DNA from: Lentzea albida
GTDB taxonomy: Bacteria > Actinomycetota > Actinomycetes > Mycobacteriales > Pseudonocardiaceae
Assembly: GCF_900111005.1 (NCBI RefSeq)
Contig: NZ_FOFV01000012.1
Location: 233,215 to 297,214 of the forward strand
Direction: 5' to 3'
Length of the DNA stretch: 64,000 bases
The translations under genes were made by a program, and so were the position numbers. This document shows, piece by piece, positions 43,089-52,592 of the stretch (its first letter is position 1; each line of letters opens with the position of its first letter). Under the pieces are notes generated by a model. It searched no databases, was not told the DNA's origin, and was given only the letters and a program-made list of their open reading frames with translations.

Positions 43089-45532
43089 GACCGGATCCGC
43101 AGCATCTTCGGGTCGAACAGCGGTTCCGCCGCCACCACCGCGGCGACGCGGTCGCCGAAGTACTCGATCTCGACCCGGTTGCCCTCGGTCGCGACGTGAG
43201 CGGGCAGCCAGGCGTAGGCGATGTTCCTGCCGATCGAGTACCCGCGGGCCGCGCTCGTGACGTACCCGACCGCCACGCCGCCCGCGTACACCGGCTCCGA
43301 CCCCATGACGACCTGGTGGTCGTCGTCGATGAGCAGACACGTGAGCTTGCGGGTGGCCGTCTCCTCCGACTTCCCCTCCAACGCCTTGCGGCCGTGGAAG
43401 TAGCCCTTGTTCATGCGGACCGCGAAACCCAGCCCCGCCTCGAACGGGTCGTGCTCGGTGGTCACGTCGGTGCCCCACGAGCGGTAGCCCTTCTCCAGCC
43501 GCATGCTGGTGAACGCGCTGCGGCCGGCGGCGATGACCCCGTGTTCCCGACCGGCCTCCCACAGCGTGTCCCACAGCCTGCGGCCCATGTCCGCGGTGGT
43601 GTAGAGCTCCCAGCCCAGCTCGCCGACGTACGACAGGCGCATCGCGGTCACCGGCACCTCGCCGATGAACACCTGCTGCGCCTTGAAGTAGCCCATGGCC
43701 TCGTGCGAGAAGTCCGTCTTGGTCAACGGCTGCAGCAGGTTGCGCGCTTCCGGTCCCCACAGGCCGATGCAGCACGTGCCGGGCGTGATGTCGGTGATGT
43801 GCACACCGCCGTTGGGAGGCAGGCGCCGGCGCAGCCAGTCGAGGTCGAGCGGGCCGTTGGCGCCGACCTGGAACCGGTCCTCGCCGAGCCGCGCGATCGT
43901 CAGGTCGCTGCGCACTCCCCCGTCCTCGTTGAGCAGCAACGTGTAGACCACCGCGCCGGGCTTGCGGTCGAGCTGGTTGGTGGTCATGGTCTGCAGGAAC
44001 GTCAACGCCTCCGGGCCGCTGACCTCCAGCCGCTTCAACGACGTCATGTCGAACATCGCGACGCGTTTGCGGGCGACCAGCGCCTCCGCACCGGCGATCG
44101 GCGACCAGAACCGGGACGCCCACTCGTTGCGGTCCGGGATCTCCGCGACCTCGGGCAGCGAGGCGTTGGCCTCGTACCAGTGCGGCCGCTCCCAGCCCGA
44201 CGCCTCCAGGAACACCGCGCCGAGTTCCTCCTGCCGCTCGTGGAACGGACTCGTGCGAAGCGGCCGCGGGTTCTCGGCGGGCTGCAACGGGTGCAGCACG
44301 TCGTAGACCTCGACGAACGCCCGGCAGCTGCGTTCGTGCACGTAACCGGGGGCGCGCTGCACGTCCTCGAACCGGTTGAGGTCGCAGCCGTGCAGGTCGA
44401 TGCCCGGCTGGCCGTCGACCAGCCACTCGGCCACCGCCTTCGCGACCCCGGCGGAGTGCGTGATCCACACGGCCTCGGCGACCCAGAACCCCTCCAGGCC
44501 GGGGTGTTCGCCGAGCAGCGGGCTGCCGTCCGGGGTGAAGGAGAACAGGCCGTTGATCCCCTCCTCGACCTTGGAGTCGCCGAGCGCGGGCAGCAGGTCG
44601 ACGGCGGCGTCCCAGGAGGTCTCGAAGTCCTCCGGGGTGAACGCGATCTCGGACGGCATGGTCGGCGCCACGTCGAAGTCGAGGATGTCGTCCGCCGAGA
44701 TCGGCATGGGCCGGTGCCCGTACGCGCCGATGCCGATGCGGTCGACGTGCTCGCGGAAGTACAGGTCGGCGTCCTGGTGGCGCAGCAACGGCCTGGACAT
44801 CTCGGACAGCTCGGTGTTGACGCCCTGCAACGACGGCAGCGGCGCCGTCTTCGCGTACTGGTGGGCCATCGGGACGAGCGGGATGTCGAGGTCGACCATC
44901 CGGCCGATCCGCGGGCCCCACATGCCGACGCACGACACGACGACGTCGGCGGGGAACGTGTCGTGCTCGGTGACGACGGCCTTGACGCGACGCCCGGTGC
45001 GTTCGATGCCGGTGACCTTGTGGTGCGACAGGAACTTCGCCCCGCGCTCCATGGCCCGGCGTGCCTGGGCCTCCGCCGCCCTCAACGGCTTCGCGATGCC
45101 GTCGCTGGGGATGTGGAAGCCGCCGAGGATCTTCGAGGGATCCAGCAGCGGGTACAGCCGTGCGACCTCCTCGGGGTCGCGCAGGAAGCTCTCGACGCCC
45201 CACGACGTGGCCCAGCCGTGGCGGCGCTGGATGTCGGTCCAGCGTTCCGGTGTGGTGGCGACCTCCAGGCCGCCGACCTGCTGGAAGCACCACCGGTCGT
45301 CCAGCGTCAGCGCCGTGTACTTCTCGACGGTGTACTTGGCGAACGACGTCATGGTCTTGCAGCCGGTGGTCTGGAAGACGAGACCCGGCGCGTGGGAGCT
45401 CGACCCGCCCGTGGCGAACAGCGGTCCCTGTTCGAGCACGGTGACGTTGGTCCACCCGCGGGCGGTCAGTTCGTCGGCGAGCGCGCATCCGACGATGCCC
45501 GCGCCGATCAGCACGACTCTCGGCTGCGTCAC
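43085..45532 (-). CDS. Dimethylglycine/sarcosine dehydrogenase-type FAD-GcvT protein
   Basis: 815 residues, the family length. An N-terminal DAO domain carries VVLIGAGIVGCALADEL; His47 (GGSSSHAPG) is placed like the covalent FAD-linking histidine of dimethylglycine dehydrogenase. A FAO_M-like linker (around 400-450) and a GcvT folate domain (about 450-800) follow, ending in a GCV_T C barrel. It demethylates dimethylglycine (or sarcosine), passing the one-carbon unit to THF or releasing formaldehyde. Overlaps the dehydrogenase gene upstream by 4 nt. Confidence 0.9.
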   Translation of the reverse strand: MTQPRVVLIGAGIVGCALADELTARGWTNVTVLEQGPLFATGGSSSHAPGLVFQTTGCKTMTSFAKYTVEKYTALTLDDRWCFQQVGGLEVATTPERWTDIQRRHGWATSWGVESFLRDPEEVARLYPLLDPSKILGGFHIPSDGIAKPLRAAEAQARRAMERGAKFLSHHKVTGIERTGRRVKAVVTEHDTFPADVVVSCVGMWGPRIGRMVDLDIPLVPMAHQYAKTAPLPSLQGVNTELSEMSRPLLRHQDADLYFREHVDRIGIGAYGHRPMPISADDILDFDVAPTMPSEIAFTPEDFETSWDAAVDLLPALGDSKVEEGINGLFSFTPDGSPLLGEHPGLEGFWVAEAVWITHSAGVAKAVAEWLVDGQPGIDLHGCDLNRFEDVQRAPGYVHERSCRAFVEVYDVLHPLQPAENPRPLRTSPFHERQEELGAVFLEASGWERPHWYEANASLPEVAEIPDRNEWASRFWSPIAGAEALVARKRVAMFDMTSLKRLEVSGPEALTFLQTMTTNQLDRKPGAVVYTLLLNEDGGVRSDLTIARLGEDRFQVGANGPLDLDWLRRRLPPNGGVHITDITPGTCCIGLWGPEARNLLQPLTKTDFSHEAMGYFKAQQVFIGEVPVTAMRLSYVGELGWELYTTADMGRRLWDTLWEAGREHGVIAAGRSAFTSMRLEKGYRSWGTDVTTEHDPFEAGLGFAVRMNKGYFHGRKALEGKSEETATRKLTCLLIDDDHQVVMGSEPVYAGGVAVGYVTSAARGYSIGRNIAYAWLPAHVATEGNRVEIEYFGDRVAAVVAAEPLFDPKMLRIRS

Positions 45533-46614
45533 AGGACCACCACCGAACGCAGGACCCGGCCGTGGTGCATGTCGTCGAACGCCTTCTCGACGTCCTCCAG
45601 GCCGATCGTCTCGGTCACGAACGCCCCCAGGTCCAGCCTGCCCTGCAGGTACAGGTCGATGAGCAGCGGGAAGTCGCGGCTGGGCAGGCAGTCGCCGTAC
45701 CAGGACGACTTCACCGCGCCACCGCGGGAGAACACGTCGATCAACGGCAGTTCCAGCGTCATGTCCGGTGTCGGCACGCCGACGAGGACGGCCAGTCCGG
45801 CGAGGTCGCGGGCGTAGAACGCCTGCTGGAACGTCTCCGGCCGGCCGACGGCGTCGATCACCACGTCGGCGCCGTTGCCCTCGGTCAGCTCGCGGATCGC
45901 CTCGACGACGTCCTGCTCGCGGGCGTTGACGGTGTGCGTGGCGCCGAACCGTTCCGCCCACCGGAGTTTCGTGTCGTCGAGGTCGACGGCGATGATCGTG
46001 CGCGCACCCGCCAGCCGGGCGCCCGCGATGGCCGCGTCCCCGACACCGCCGCAGCCCAGCACGGCCACGCTGTCGCCGCGGGTCACGCCCCCGGTGTTGA
46101 TCGCGGCGCCGATGCCCGCCATCACCCCGCACCCGAGCAGGCCGGCGACCTCCGCCGGTGCCTTCGGGTTCACCTTCGTGCACTGTCCGGAGTGGACCAG
46201 CGTCTTCTCCGCGAAAGCACCGATGCCCAGCGCGGGCGAGAGCGGAGTGCCGTCCTGCAACGTCATCGGTTGCGACGCGTTGTGGGTGTTGAAGCAGTAC
46301 TGCGGACGGCCGCGCAGGCACGCCCGGCACGACCCGCACACCGCACGCCAGTTGAGGATCACGAAGTCGCCGGGTTCCAGGTCCGTGACGCCGGCACCGA
46401 CCGACTCGACGACGCCCGCCGCCTCGTGCCCCAGCAGGAACGGGAACTCGTCGTTGATCCCGCCCTCCCGGTAGTGCAGGTCCGTGTGGCAGACCCCGCA
46501 CGCCTGCACCTTGACCACCGCTTCGCCGGGACCGGGATCCGGCACGAGGACGGTCTCGACCGAGACCTTCGCCCCACGCCCCGCAGCCACCACGCCGTTC
46601 ACCGCTTGTGCCAC
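45529..46614 (-). CDS. S-(hydroxymethyl)mycothiol dehydrogenase (formaldehyde detoxification)
   Basis: 361 residues, zinc-dependent MDR. Catalytic zinc: C42 (GVCHTDLHY) and H63/E64 (LLGHEAAG). Structural zinc: C93, C96, C99 and C107 (CGSCRACLRGRPQYC). NAD fold: LGCGGVGDAAIAGARLAG. The sequence follows actinobacterial mycothiol-dependent formaldehyde dehydrogenases (MscR/AdhE2). Placed between glyA and the demethylase genes, it would oxidise the formaldehyde produced by betaine demethylation. Confidence 0.88.
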   Translation of the reverse strand: MAQAVNGVVAAGRGAKVSVETVLVPDPGPGEAVVKVQACGVCHTDLHYREGGINDEFPFLLGHEAAGVVESVGAGVTDLEPGDFVILNWRAVCGSCRACLRGRPQYCFNTHNASQPMTLQDGTPLSPALGIGAFAEKTLVHSGQCTKVNPKAPAEVAGLLGCGVMAGIGAAINTGGVTRGDSVAVLGCGGVGDAAIAGARLAGARTIIAVDLDDTKLRWAERFGATHTVNAREQDVVEAIRELTEGNGADVVIDAVGRPETFQQAFYARDLAGLAVLVGVPTPDMTLELPLIDVFSRGGAVKSSWYGDCLPSRDFPLLIDLYLQGRLDLGAFVTETIGLEDVEKAFDDMHHGRVLRSVVVL

Positions 46615-46628
46615 TCGAGTCGCTCCCG

Positions 46629-47909
46629 TCAGAGGTGGGGGTAGAGGGGGTTCTTGCCGGCCAGCGCCGCGACGCGGGCGGACAGGTCCGCCTCGTCGAA
46701 GTCGGGCCGGAGGGCCGCGGCGACGACGTCGGCGACCTCGGTGAAGTCGTCGGCGGTGAAGCCGCGGGTGGCCAGGGCGGGCGTGCCGATCCGCAGGCCG
46801 GAGGTGACCATCGGCGGTCGCGGGTCGAACGGGACCGCGTTGCGGTTGACGGTGATGCCGATGCGGTGCAACCGGTCCTCGGCCTGCTTGCCGTCCAACG
46901 AGGACTCGACCAGGTCCACGAGGACGAGGTGCACGTCGGTGCCGCCGGAGAGCACCTCGACCCCGGCGTCCCGGCAGTCCGGCCGGGACAACCGCTCGGC
47001 GAGGATCGCCGCGCCTTCGAGGACGCGCTGCTGCCGTTCGCGGAACTCCTCCCCCGCCGCGACCTTGAACGCGACGGCCTTGGCGGCGATGACGTGTTGC
47101 AGCGGTCCGCCCTGCTGGCCGGGGAACACCGTGGAGTCGACCTTCTTCGCCAGCTCCTTCGTGGAGAGGATCACGCCACCCCGCGGACCGCCCAGCGTCT
47201 TGTGCGTCGTGGTCGTGACGAGGTCGGCGAACGGCACGGGGTTCGGGTGCAGACCCGCCGCGACGAGCCCGGCGAAGTGGGCCATGTCGACCATGAGCTT
47301 CGCGTCCACGAGATCGGCGATGCGGCGGAACTCGGCGAAGTCGAGCTGCCGCGGGTAGGCCGACCAGCCCGCGATCACGAGCTTCGGCCTCGATTCGAGC
47401 GCGAGCCGTTCGACCTCGGCCATGTCCACGCGCCCGGACTCGCGGTCGACGTGGTACGCCACGACGTCGTAGAGGCGGCCGGAGAAGTTGATCCGCATGC
47501 CGTGCGTCAGGTGACCGCCGTGCGCGAGGTCGAGGCCCATGATCGTGTCACCGGGCTGGAGCACCGCCGCCATCGCCGCCGCGTTGGCCTGCGCGCCAGA
47601 GTGCGGCTGGACGTTCGCGTGCTCGGCGCCGAACAACGCCTTCACCCGCTCGATCGCCAGCGCCTCGATCACGTCGACGTGCTCGCACCCGCCGTAGTAG
47701 CGGCGGCCCGGGTAGCCCTCGGCGTACTTGTTGGTCAGCACCGACCCCTGCGCCTGCAGCACGCCGACCGGCGCGAAGTTCTCGGAGGCGATCATCTCGA
47801 GCGTCGACTGCTGGCGGTGCAACTCGGCGCGGATCTCGGCGGCGACCTCGGGGTCGAGCTCGCCGAGGTCCTGGTCCAGGACTGTGGTGGTGGGAACGGA
47901 GAGTGACAA
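46629..47909 (-). CDS. glyA: Serine hydroxymethyltransferase
   Basis: 426 residues. PLP lysine K237 in TTTTHKTLGGPRGG; YAEGYPGRRYYGGCEHVD and ASENFAP are diagnostic. The start appears to be TTG 47909 with GGAAGGG 8 nt upstream. It joins glycine from sarcosine with 5,10-methylene-THF to give serine, the exit of the pathway. It is the first gene of the operon glyA - formaldehyde dehydrogenase - demethylases - BCCT, and is probably a dedicated second copy rather than the housekeeping enzyme. Confidence 0.95.
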   Translation of the reverse strand: MSLSVPTTTVLDQDLGELDPEVAAEIRAELHRQQSTLEMIASENFAPVGVLQAQGSVLTNKYAEGYPGRRYYGGCEHVDVIEALAIERVKALFGAEHANVQPHSGAQANAAAMAAVLQPGDTIMGLDLAHGGHLTHGMRINFSGRLYDVVAYHVDRESGRVDMAEVERLALESRPKLVIAGWSAYPRQLDFAEFRRIADLVDAKLMVDMAHFAGLVAAGLHPNPVPFADLVTTTTHKTLGGPRGGVILSTKELAKKVDSTVFPGQQGGPLQHVIAAKAVAFKVAAGEEFRERQQRVLEGAAILAERLSRPDCRDAGVEVLSGGTDVHLVLVDLVESSLDGKQAEDRLHRIGITVNRNAVPFDPRPPMVTSGLRIGTPALATRGFTADDFTEVADVVAAALRPDFDEADLSARVAALAGKNPLYPHL

Positions 47910-47930
47910 CGGGCCGACCCTTCCGAGCGA

Positions 47931-47966
47931 GTTCCGTAATACGCAACCTGGTTCGCATTATGCAAC
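47931..47966. promoter_or_regulatory. IclR-type operator region of glyA operon
   Basis: GTTCCGTAATACGCAAC (47931-47947) followed by GTTCGCATTATGCAAC (47951-47966). The first 17 bp are identical to 48966-48982 in front of the ferredoxin gene on the other side of the IclR gene. Confidence 0.65.
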
Positions 47967-48042
47967 TGCGGCGCGCATCACGGTGCGACTCGTTCGAGCC
48001 GTTGTCAAGGCCTTGTCGCACGGACGGAGGCATCCGAAAAGA

Positions 48043-48076
48043 CGAAGAGCCCCCGGCCGCGGCCAGGGGCTCTTCG
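48043..48076 (-). terminator. Hairpin terminator of the IclR gene
   Basis: CGAAGAGCCCC (48043-48053) pairs with GGGGCTCTTCG (48066-48076), 12-nt loop, 15 nt past the IclR stop. Confidence 0.8.
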
Positions 48077-48090
48077 TTCGTGAATCCGTT

Positions 48091-48873
48091 TCACAGCACG
48101 GGATGCCCCATGCGCACGGAGAGGTCCCGCGACGCCACGCGCAGCTCCTCGACGATTTCGGGCATGCGCTTCTGCGAGAGCCGGTAGGCGGGGCCGGCGG
48201 CGCTGATCGCCGCCACGACGTCACCGCGCGAGCCGAACACCGGCACCGCGACGGCGTGCAGACCGGCCTCGAGCTCCTCCATGCACGTGGCGAACCCGTC
48301 CTCGGCCGTGCGGCGCAGGACGTACCGCAGCTTCACGGGATCGGTGATCGTGCGCGGCGCGCAGGACTCCAGTTCGCCCGACAGCAGGCGTTCCTGCTCG
48401 TCGGCCGGTGCGGCGGCGAGCAGGACCTTGCCGCTCGACGTCGCGTGCAGCGGCGTGCGCTGCCCGACCCAGTTCTGCGCGGCGACCGCGGAACTCCCCC
48501 GCGCCTGGCTCACATTGAGCGCCACGTCGCCGTCGAGGACCGCGATGTTGACGGTCTCGCCGAGCCGGTCGGCGAGCTCCGTGCACACCGGGCCGCCGAC
48601 CCGGACGTAGTCGAGCTGGCCGGTCACCGCGCCCGCGAACCGGAGCATGCCGATGCCGATGCGGAACGGGCCGCGTTCACCCTCCTGCTCCACGAGTTCG
48701 CGGGCCTGGAGCGTGTGGACGAGTCTGGACGCGGAGGACTTGTGCACACCGAGCTCGGCGGCGATCTCGGTGATCCCCGCCTCCCCGTTGCGGGCCAGCA
48801 GCTCGAGCACCGCCACCGCTCGATCGACCGATTGCACCAGTGTCTTGTCACGCGCAACCTCGCTGTTGCTCAT
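48091..48873 (-). CDS. IclR-family regulator of betaine catabolism
   Basis: 260 residues from ATG 48873 (MSNSEVARDKTL). HTH: GITEIAAELGVHKSSASRLVHTL. The effector domain includes TPLHATSSGKVLLAA and AVAVPVFGSRGDVVAAISAAGP. It lies between the glyA operon and the ferredoxin/reductase pair, both of which carry an identical 17-bp element in their promoters. It probably controls both and so coordinates the three-component oxygenase. Effector unknown; betaine or a demethylated product is likely. Confidence 0.9.
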   Translation of the reverse strand: MSNSEVARDKTLVQSVDRAVAVLELLARNGEAGITEIAAELGVHKSSASRLVHTLQARELVEQEGERGPFRIGIGMLRFAGAVTGQLDYVRVGGPVCTELADRLGETVNIAVLDGDVALNVSQARGSSAVAAQNWVGQRTPLHATSSGKVLLAAAPADEQERLLSGELESCAPRTITDPVKLRYVLRRTAEDGFATCMEELEAGLHAVAVPVFGSRGDVVAAISAAGPAYRLSQKRMPEIVEELRVASRDLSVRMGHPVL

Positions 48874-48946
48874 GACGCAACGGTATCCGATAGACGCAAC
48901 CCGCTCGGGTTCTTGACGGCGTTCATGATCCTGGTTCATCCTCGCT

Positions 48947-48982
48947 GTTGCGTATCGCACACCGTGTTCCGTAATACGCAAC
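48947..48982. promoter_or_regulatory. IclR-type operator region of the ferredoxin operon
   Basis: GTTGCGTAT (48947-48955) and ATACGCAAC (48974-48982) form a spaced inverted repeat. The right part GTTCCGTAATACGCAAC (48966-48982) is identical to the glyA promoter element. It ends 13 nt before the ferredoxin start. Confidence 0.65.
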
Positions 48983-48995
48983 GGAGGTTCCTCTG

Positions 48996-49313
48996 ATGAT
49001 CACCGCATGCGCCGTGGACGACCTGCCGGTGGGCGAGTCCGTGGTCGTGACCGGCGACGTGGCGATCGCCGTCTTCAACGCGGACGGCGAGTTCTACGCG
49101 ATCGACGACACCTGCACCCACCAGGACGCCTCGCTGTCGGAGGGGTGGCTGGAGGGCTGCCTCGTCGAATGTCCGTTGCACGCCGCGAGTTTCGACCTCC
49201 GCACCGGCCTGCCGACCTGCCTGCCGGCCAAGAGGGCGGTGCGCACCTACCCGGTCGTCGTGCGGGACGGCGTGATCTACGTGGACACGGGTGGCCAGGA
49301 GGCCGTGGCATGA
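48996..49313 (+). CDS. Rieske-type 2Fe-2S ferredoxin
   Basis: 105 residues. Cluster ligands C40/H42 (CTHQDA) and C59/H62 (CPLHAASF). Resembles BphA3-type ferredoxins of multi-component oxygenases. It overlaps the reductase gene by 4 nt. The only oxygenase nearby is the GbcA-like protein at 41646-42776, so it presumably donates electrons to it. That makes this system three-component, unlike the two-component GbcAB of Pseudomonas. Confidence 0.92.
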   Translation: MITACAVDDLPVGESVVVTGDVAIAVFNADGEFYAIDDTCTHQDASLSEGWLEGCLVECPLHAASFDLRTGLPTCLPAKRAVRTYPVVVRDGVIYVDTGGQEAVA

Positions 49314-50458
49314 GAACGGTCGCGGTCGTCGGCGCGTCGCTCGCCGGGCTGCGGTCCGTGGAAGAACTGCGCTCGCAGGGCTTCGACGGCCGGATCGTGG
49401 TGGTCGGCGAGGAGCCTCACGCGCCCTACGACCGTCCGCCTCTCTCGAAGGCCTTCCTGCTGGGCGCTCAGACCGCGGCTGATCTGACGCTCTCCGACGA
49501 GGACTTCGGCGCGGAGTGGCGGCTCGGTGTGCGCGCGTCCCGGCTCGACCCGTCCACGGGCTCGGTCTTGCTGTCCACGGGCGAGGTCGTGCGCGCGGAC
49601 GGCGTGGTGATCGCGACCGGCGGCCGCCCGCGCACGGTGCCGGGCACGGCCTCGTTGCGCGGCGTCCACACCCTGCGCACGCTCTACGACGCCGTTGTGC
49701 TGCAGGGAGAACTAGTGCCCGGCGCTCGTGTCGTGGTCGTCGGCGCGGGCTGGATCGGCGCCGAGGTCGCGTCCACGTGCCGCGCGCTCGGCCTGGACGT
49801 GACGGTCGTCGAGGCCGCCGCGATCCCGATGGAACGCTTCCTGGGCCCCGTCCTCGGCGCCCTCTGCGCCGACCTGCACACGGACCACGGCGTCGACCTG
49901 CGCCTCGGCGTCGGCGTGGAGTCGTTCGCGCACAACGGGAAGCGCGTCACCGGTGTCGTCCTGCGCGACGGCACGCACCTCCCGGCCGACGTCGTGGTGG
50001 CCGGCATCGGCATGGAACCCGCCACCGACTGGCTCGCCGGCTCCGGCCTCGCGGTGGACAACGGCGTGCTGTGCGACCACGGTTGCGTCACGTCCATCCC
50101 GTCCGTGGTCGCCGTCGGCGACGTGGCCCGCTATCGGCACGGCGGTCGCCACGTCCGCCACGAGCACTGGACGAACGCCTCCGAACAGCCGGTCGTGGCG
50201 GTCCGCAACCTCCTCGCCGGCACGTCGGCCGAGACCTACCGGCCGTCCGGGTACGTCTGGTCCGACCAGTACGGCGTCCGCCTCCAGCTCGCGGGCGAGA
50301 CCGGCGGCGCCGACGAGGTCGTCGTGGTCGACGGCTCGCCGGACGACCGCAGGTTCGCCGCGGAGTTCCGCCGCGCGGGCCACCCGGTCGGCGTGCTCGC
50401 GATGAACGACGCCAAGCTCTTCGGCCGCCTGCGCCGCGGGCTCACCGCCGTCTCATAG
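49310..50458 (+). CDS. NAD(P)H-ferredoxin reductase (BphA4-type)
   Basis: 382 residues from ATG 49310. FAD motif VAVVGASLAGLRSVEEL, the PYDRPPLSKAFL signature, NAD motif VVVVGAGWIGAEVAS and the second FAD motif PSVVAVGDVARY. A C-terminal reductase domain follows (GYVWSDQYGVRLQLAG). It reduces the Rieske ferredoxin translated from the overlapping upstream gene. Its last 6 nt overlap the convergent SDR gene. Confidence 0.93.
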   Translation: MRTVAVVGASLAGLRSVEELRSQGFDGRIVVVGEEPHAPYDRPPLSKAFLLGAQTAADLTLSDEDFGAEWRLGVRASRLDPSTGSVLLSTGEVVRADGVVIATGGRPRTVPGTASLRGVHTLRTLYDAVVLQGELVPGARVVVVGAGWIGAEVASTCRALGLDVTVVEAAAIPMERFLGPVLGALCADLHTDHGVDLRLGVGVESFAHNGKRVTGVVLRDGTHLPADVVVAGIGMEPATDWLAGSGLAVDNGVLCDHGCVTSIPSVVAVGDVARYRHGGRHVRHEHWTNASEQPVVAVRNLLAGTSAETYRPSGYVWSDQYGVRLQLAGETGGADEVVVVDGSPDDRRFAAEFRRAGHPVGVLAMNDAKLFGRLRRGLTAVS

Positions 50459-51232
50459 GCACTCGAGCAGGGCGTCCGTCCGCGCCCGCAGATGGGGCCC
50501 GGCATCGTCACCGGTGAAGATCCACGGCTTGCCGGCCTCCATCGCCGCCAGCACCATCTCCCCCACCTCGTCGACACCCGGCCCGCTGCGCAGGAACTCC
50601 TGGACGACCGGCACGAGCTCGTCCCTGATCGCGAGACTCCGATGCAGGGCACCGGTGTTCGCGACGATGCCCGTGTCGACCGGACCGGGGCACAGCACGC
50701 TGACCCCGACCCCGTGCTTCTCCGCGGACAGGCGCAGCGACTCCGAGAGCCCGACCACGGCGAACTTCGACGTCACGTACGGCACGTTCGGGTCGGCCAC
50801 GAGCCCGGCACCCGACGCCGTGTTCACGACGTGGCCGGACCGGCGGCCGATCATGCGCGGCAGGAACGTCTGGATCCCGTTGACCACGCCGGTCAGGTTC
50901 ACCGCGAGCACCAGGTCCCACGTCTCGTAGGTCAGGTCCGCCGCGGTGGCGTACGGCACCACGCCCGCGTTGTTGAACAGCAGGCCCACCGGCCCCAGCT
51001 CCCGTTCGGCCGCGTCGGCGACCTCGGCGAACCTCGCGCGGTCGCGCACGTCCAGCTCGTAGGTCCGCACGTCCGTCACGCGGGCCAGTTCGTCGGCCGC
51101 CCGTTCCAGCGCCGGACCGTCGACGTCGGCCAGCGCGAGGCGCACGCCCCGCCGGGCCAGCGACCTCGCGATGCCCAGGCCGATGCCCTGCGCGCCGCCG
51201 GTGACGAACGCGACCGATCCCGTCCACTCCAT
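50453..51232 (-). CDS. Short-chain dehydrogenase/reductase
   Basis: 259 residues. Cofactor motif TGGAQGIGLGIA (11-22), NNAG (87-90) and catalytic Ser140, Tyr152 and Lys156 (PYVTSKFAVV). Asp36 after the second strand (ALADVD) suggests NAD(H). Substrate unknown. Divergent from the MFS/TetR pair 63 nt away, it is probably regulated by that TetR protein. Confidence 0.9.
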   Translation of the reverse strand: MEWTGSVAFVTGGAQGIGLGIARSLARRGVRLALADVDGPALERAADELARVTDVRTYELDVRDRARFAEVADAAERELGPVGLLFNNAGVVPYATAADLTYETWDLVLAVNLTGVVNGIQTFLPRMIGRRSGHVVNTASGAGLVADPNVPYVTSKFAVVGLSESLRLSAEKHGVGVSVLCPGPVDTGIVANTGALHRSLAIRDELVPVVQEFLRSGPGVDEVGEMVLAAMEAGKPWIFTGDDAGPHLRARTDALLECL

Positions 51233-51295
51233 GTCGGGAGCCTTTCTGTGCTGATCTGACGACACTATGTTGACTGACACAGTAGCCTGCTCAGC

Positions 51296-52592
51296 ATGCC
51301 TTCGAGAGCAGAAGATCGACCTTCGGCAGCCGCGACCGACGCCCGTCAGGACCCCGGATCGCTGCGCGCGGTCCTCGCCACGGGCGGTGGGGCCACCGTC
51401 GGGGTGCTGGCGGGCCTGCAGGTGCTGGACAGCGTCGACGGCGTGATGTTCGTGGTGTTCGCGCCGGAGATCCGCGAGTCGCTCGGCATCAGCACGGCGG
51501 CCGTCGGCGTCGTCGGAGCCCTGACCGGGGTGATGGTCGCCCTCGCGGCCCTGCCCCTCGGTCTGCTGGGAGACCGGTACCGCCGCACGACGATCGCCGG
51601 CGTCGCCACGCTCTTGTGGGCGGCCGCCGCCGGACTCCTCGGCCTGGTCCAGAACCTCTGGCAGGCCTCGGCGGCCCGCGTCGTCGCGGGCATCGGCAAG
51701 GCCAACGAGGGTCCGATCCAGTCGGCGCTGCTGGTCGACGCCTATCCCCCGGCCGTGCGCGGCCGGGTGCTCGGACTCCACCGGGGCGGGCAACCGCTGG
51801 GCATCGTGGCCGGGCCGTTGGTGGCGGCCGCGTTCGCGGCGCTGATCCCGGAGGAGCACGAGCCCCTGGCGGTGGGCGTTCGCGTTTCTCGCGGTACCGG
51901 CGCTGCTGCTGGGGTTCGCCGCCCTGCGCCTGCCGGAACCGGCCAGGGAGCACTCGAGCGCCTCGTCCCGCGGTGTGTTCGCGAGCCTGCGGAAGATCCC
52001 GACGCTGGTCGGGGTGGTGATCGCGCTCGGCACGTTCGGCATCAGCGTGACGACGGTGCCGATCTACCTGAACGTCGTGCTCGAGGAACAACTCGGGCAG
52101 GGCGCCGCGGCCAGGGGCGTGATCACGTCCGTGTGCGCGGCGGGAGGACTCCTCGGTGCCGTCGCGGGCGGGGCGATGAGCGACTGGCTGTTCCGGCGCA
52201 GCCCAGGAGCATGCCTGTACTTCGCGGCCGTAACGCTGTCGATGATGGGCATCGGGTTCGCGGTGCAGGCGTACGCGCCCGACGTGACGACCTACGTGGT
52301 CATCGGGATCGTCATCCAGGCGATGACGTTCGCGGGCATCGTCCCGCTCAGCGTGGTCGTCGCCGCGGTGACGCCCGCCGAGTCCCGTGCGACGGCGTTC
52401 GCGCTGGTCGGCGTCTTCACCGCGTTGATCGGCGGACTGGGCGGCGCGGTGCTCACGGGTGCGGCGGAGGAGCTCTGGGGCCTGCAGGCCGCGGTGGCCG
52501 TCGTCGCCCCGGCCGCCTCGGTCGTCGCCGGTGTGGTGCTGGCCGCGACCGTCCGGCACGTGCGGCGGGACGTCGACCGGGTCGTACGATGA
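51296..52592 (+). pseudogene. MFS transporter interrupted by a +1 frameshift
   Basis: From ATG 51296 the frame encodes the first helices of an MFS carrier (VLDSVDGVMFVVFAPEIRE, LGLLGDRYRRTTIAG) up to EEHEP. A run of four C at 51863-51866 then shifts it. Removing one C continues as WRWAFAFLAVPALLLGF and joins the downstream frame (FASLRKIPTLVGVVIALG) to a normal stop at 52590-52592, a protein of about 431 residues. Either the gene is recently broken or the base is a sequencing error. Unrepaired, the N-terminal frame runs on through the tetR gene. Codon use is normal on both sides, arguing for a very recent event. Confidence 0.85.
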
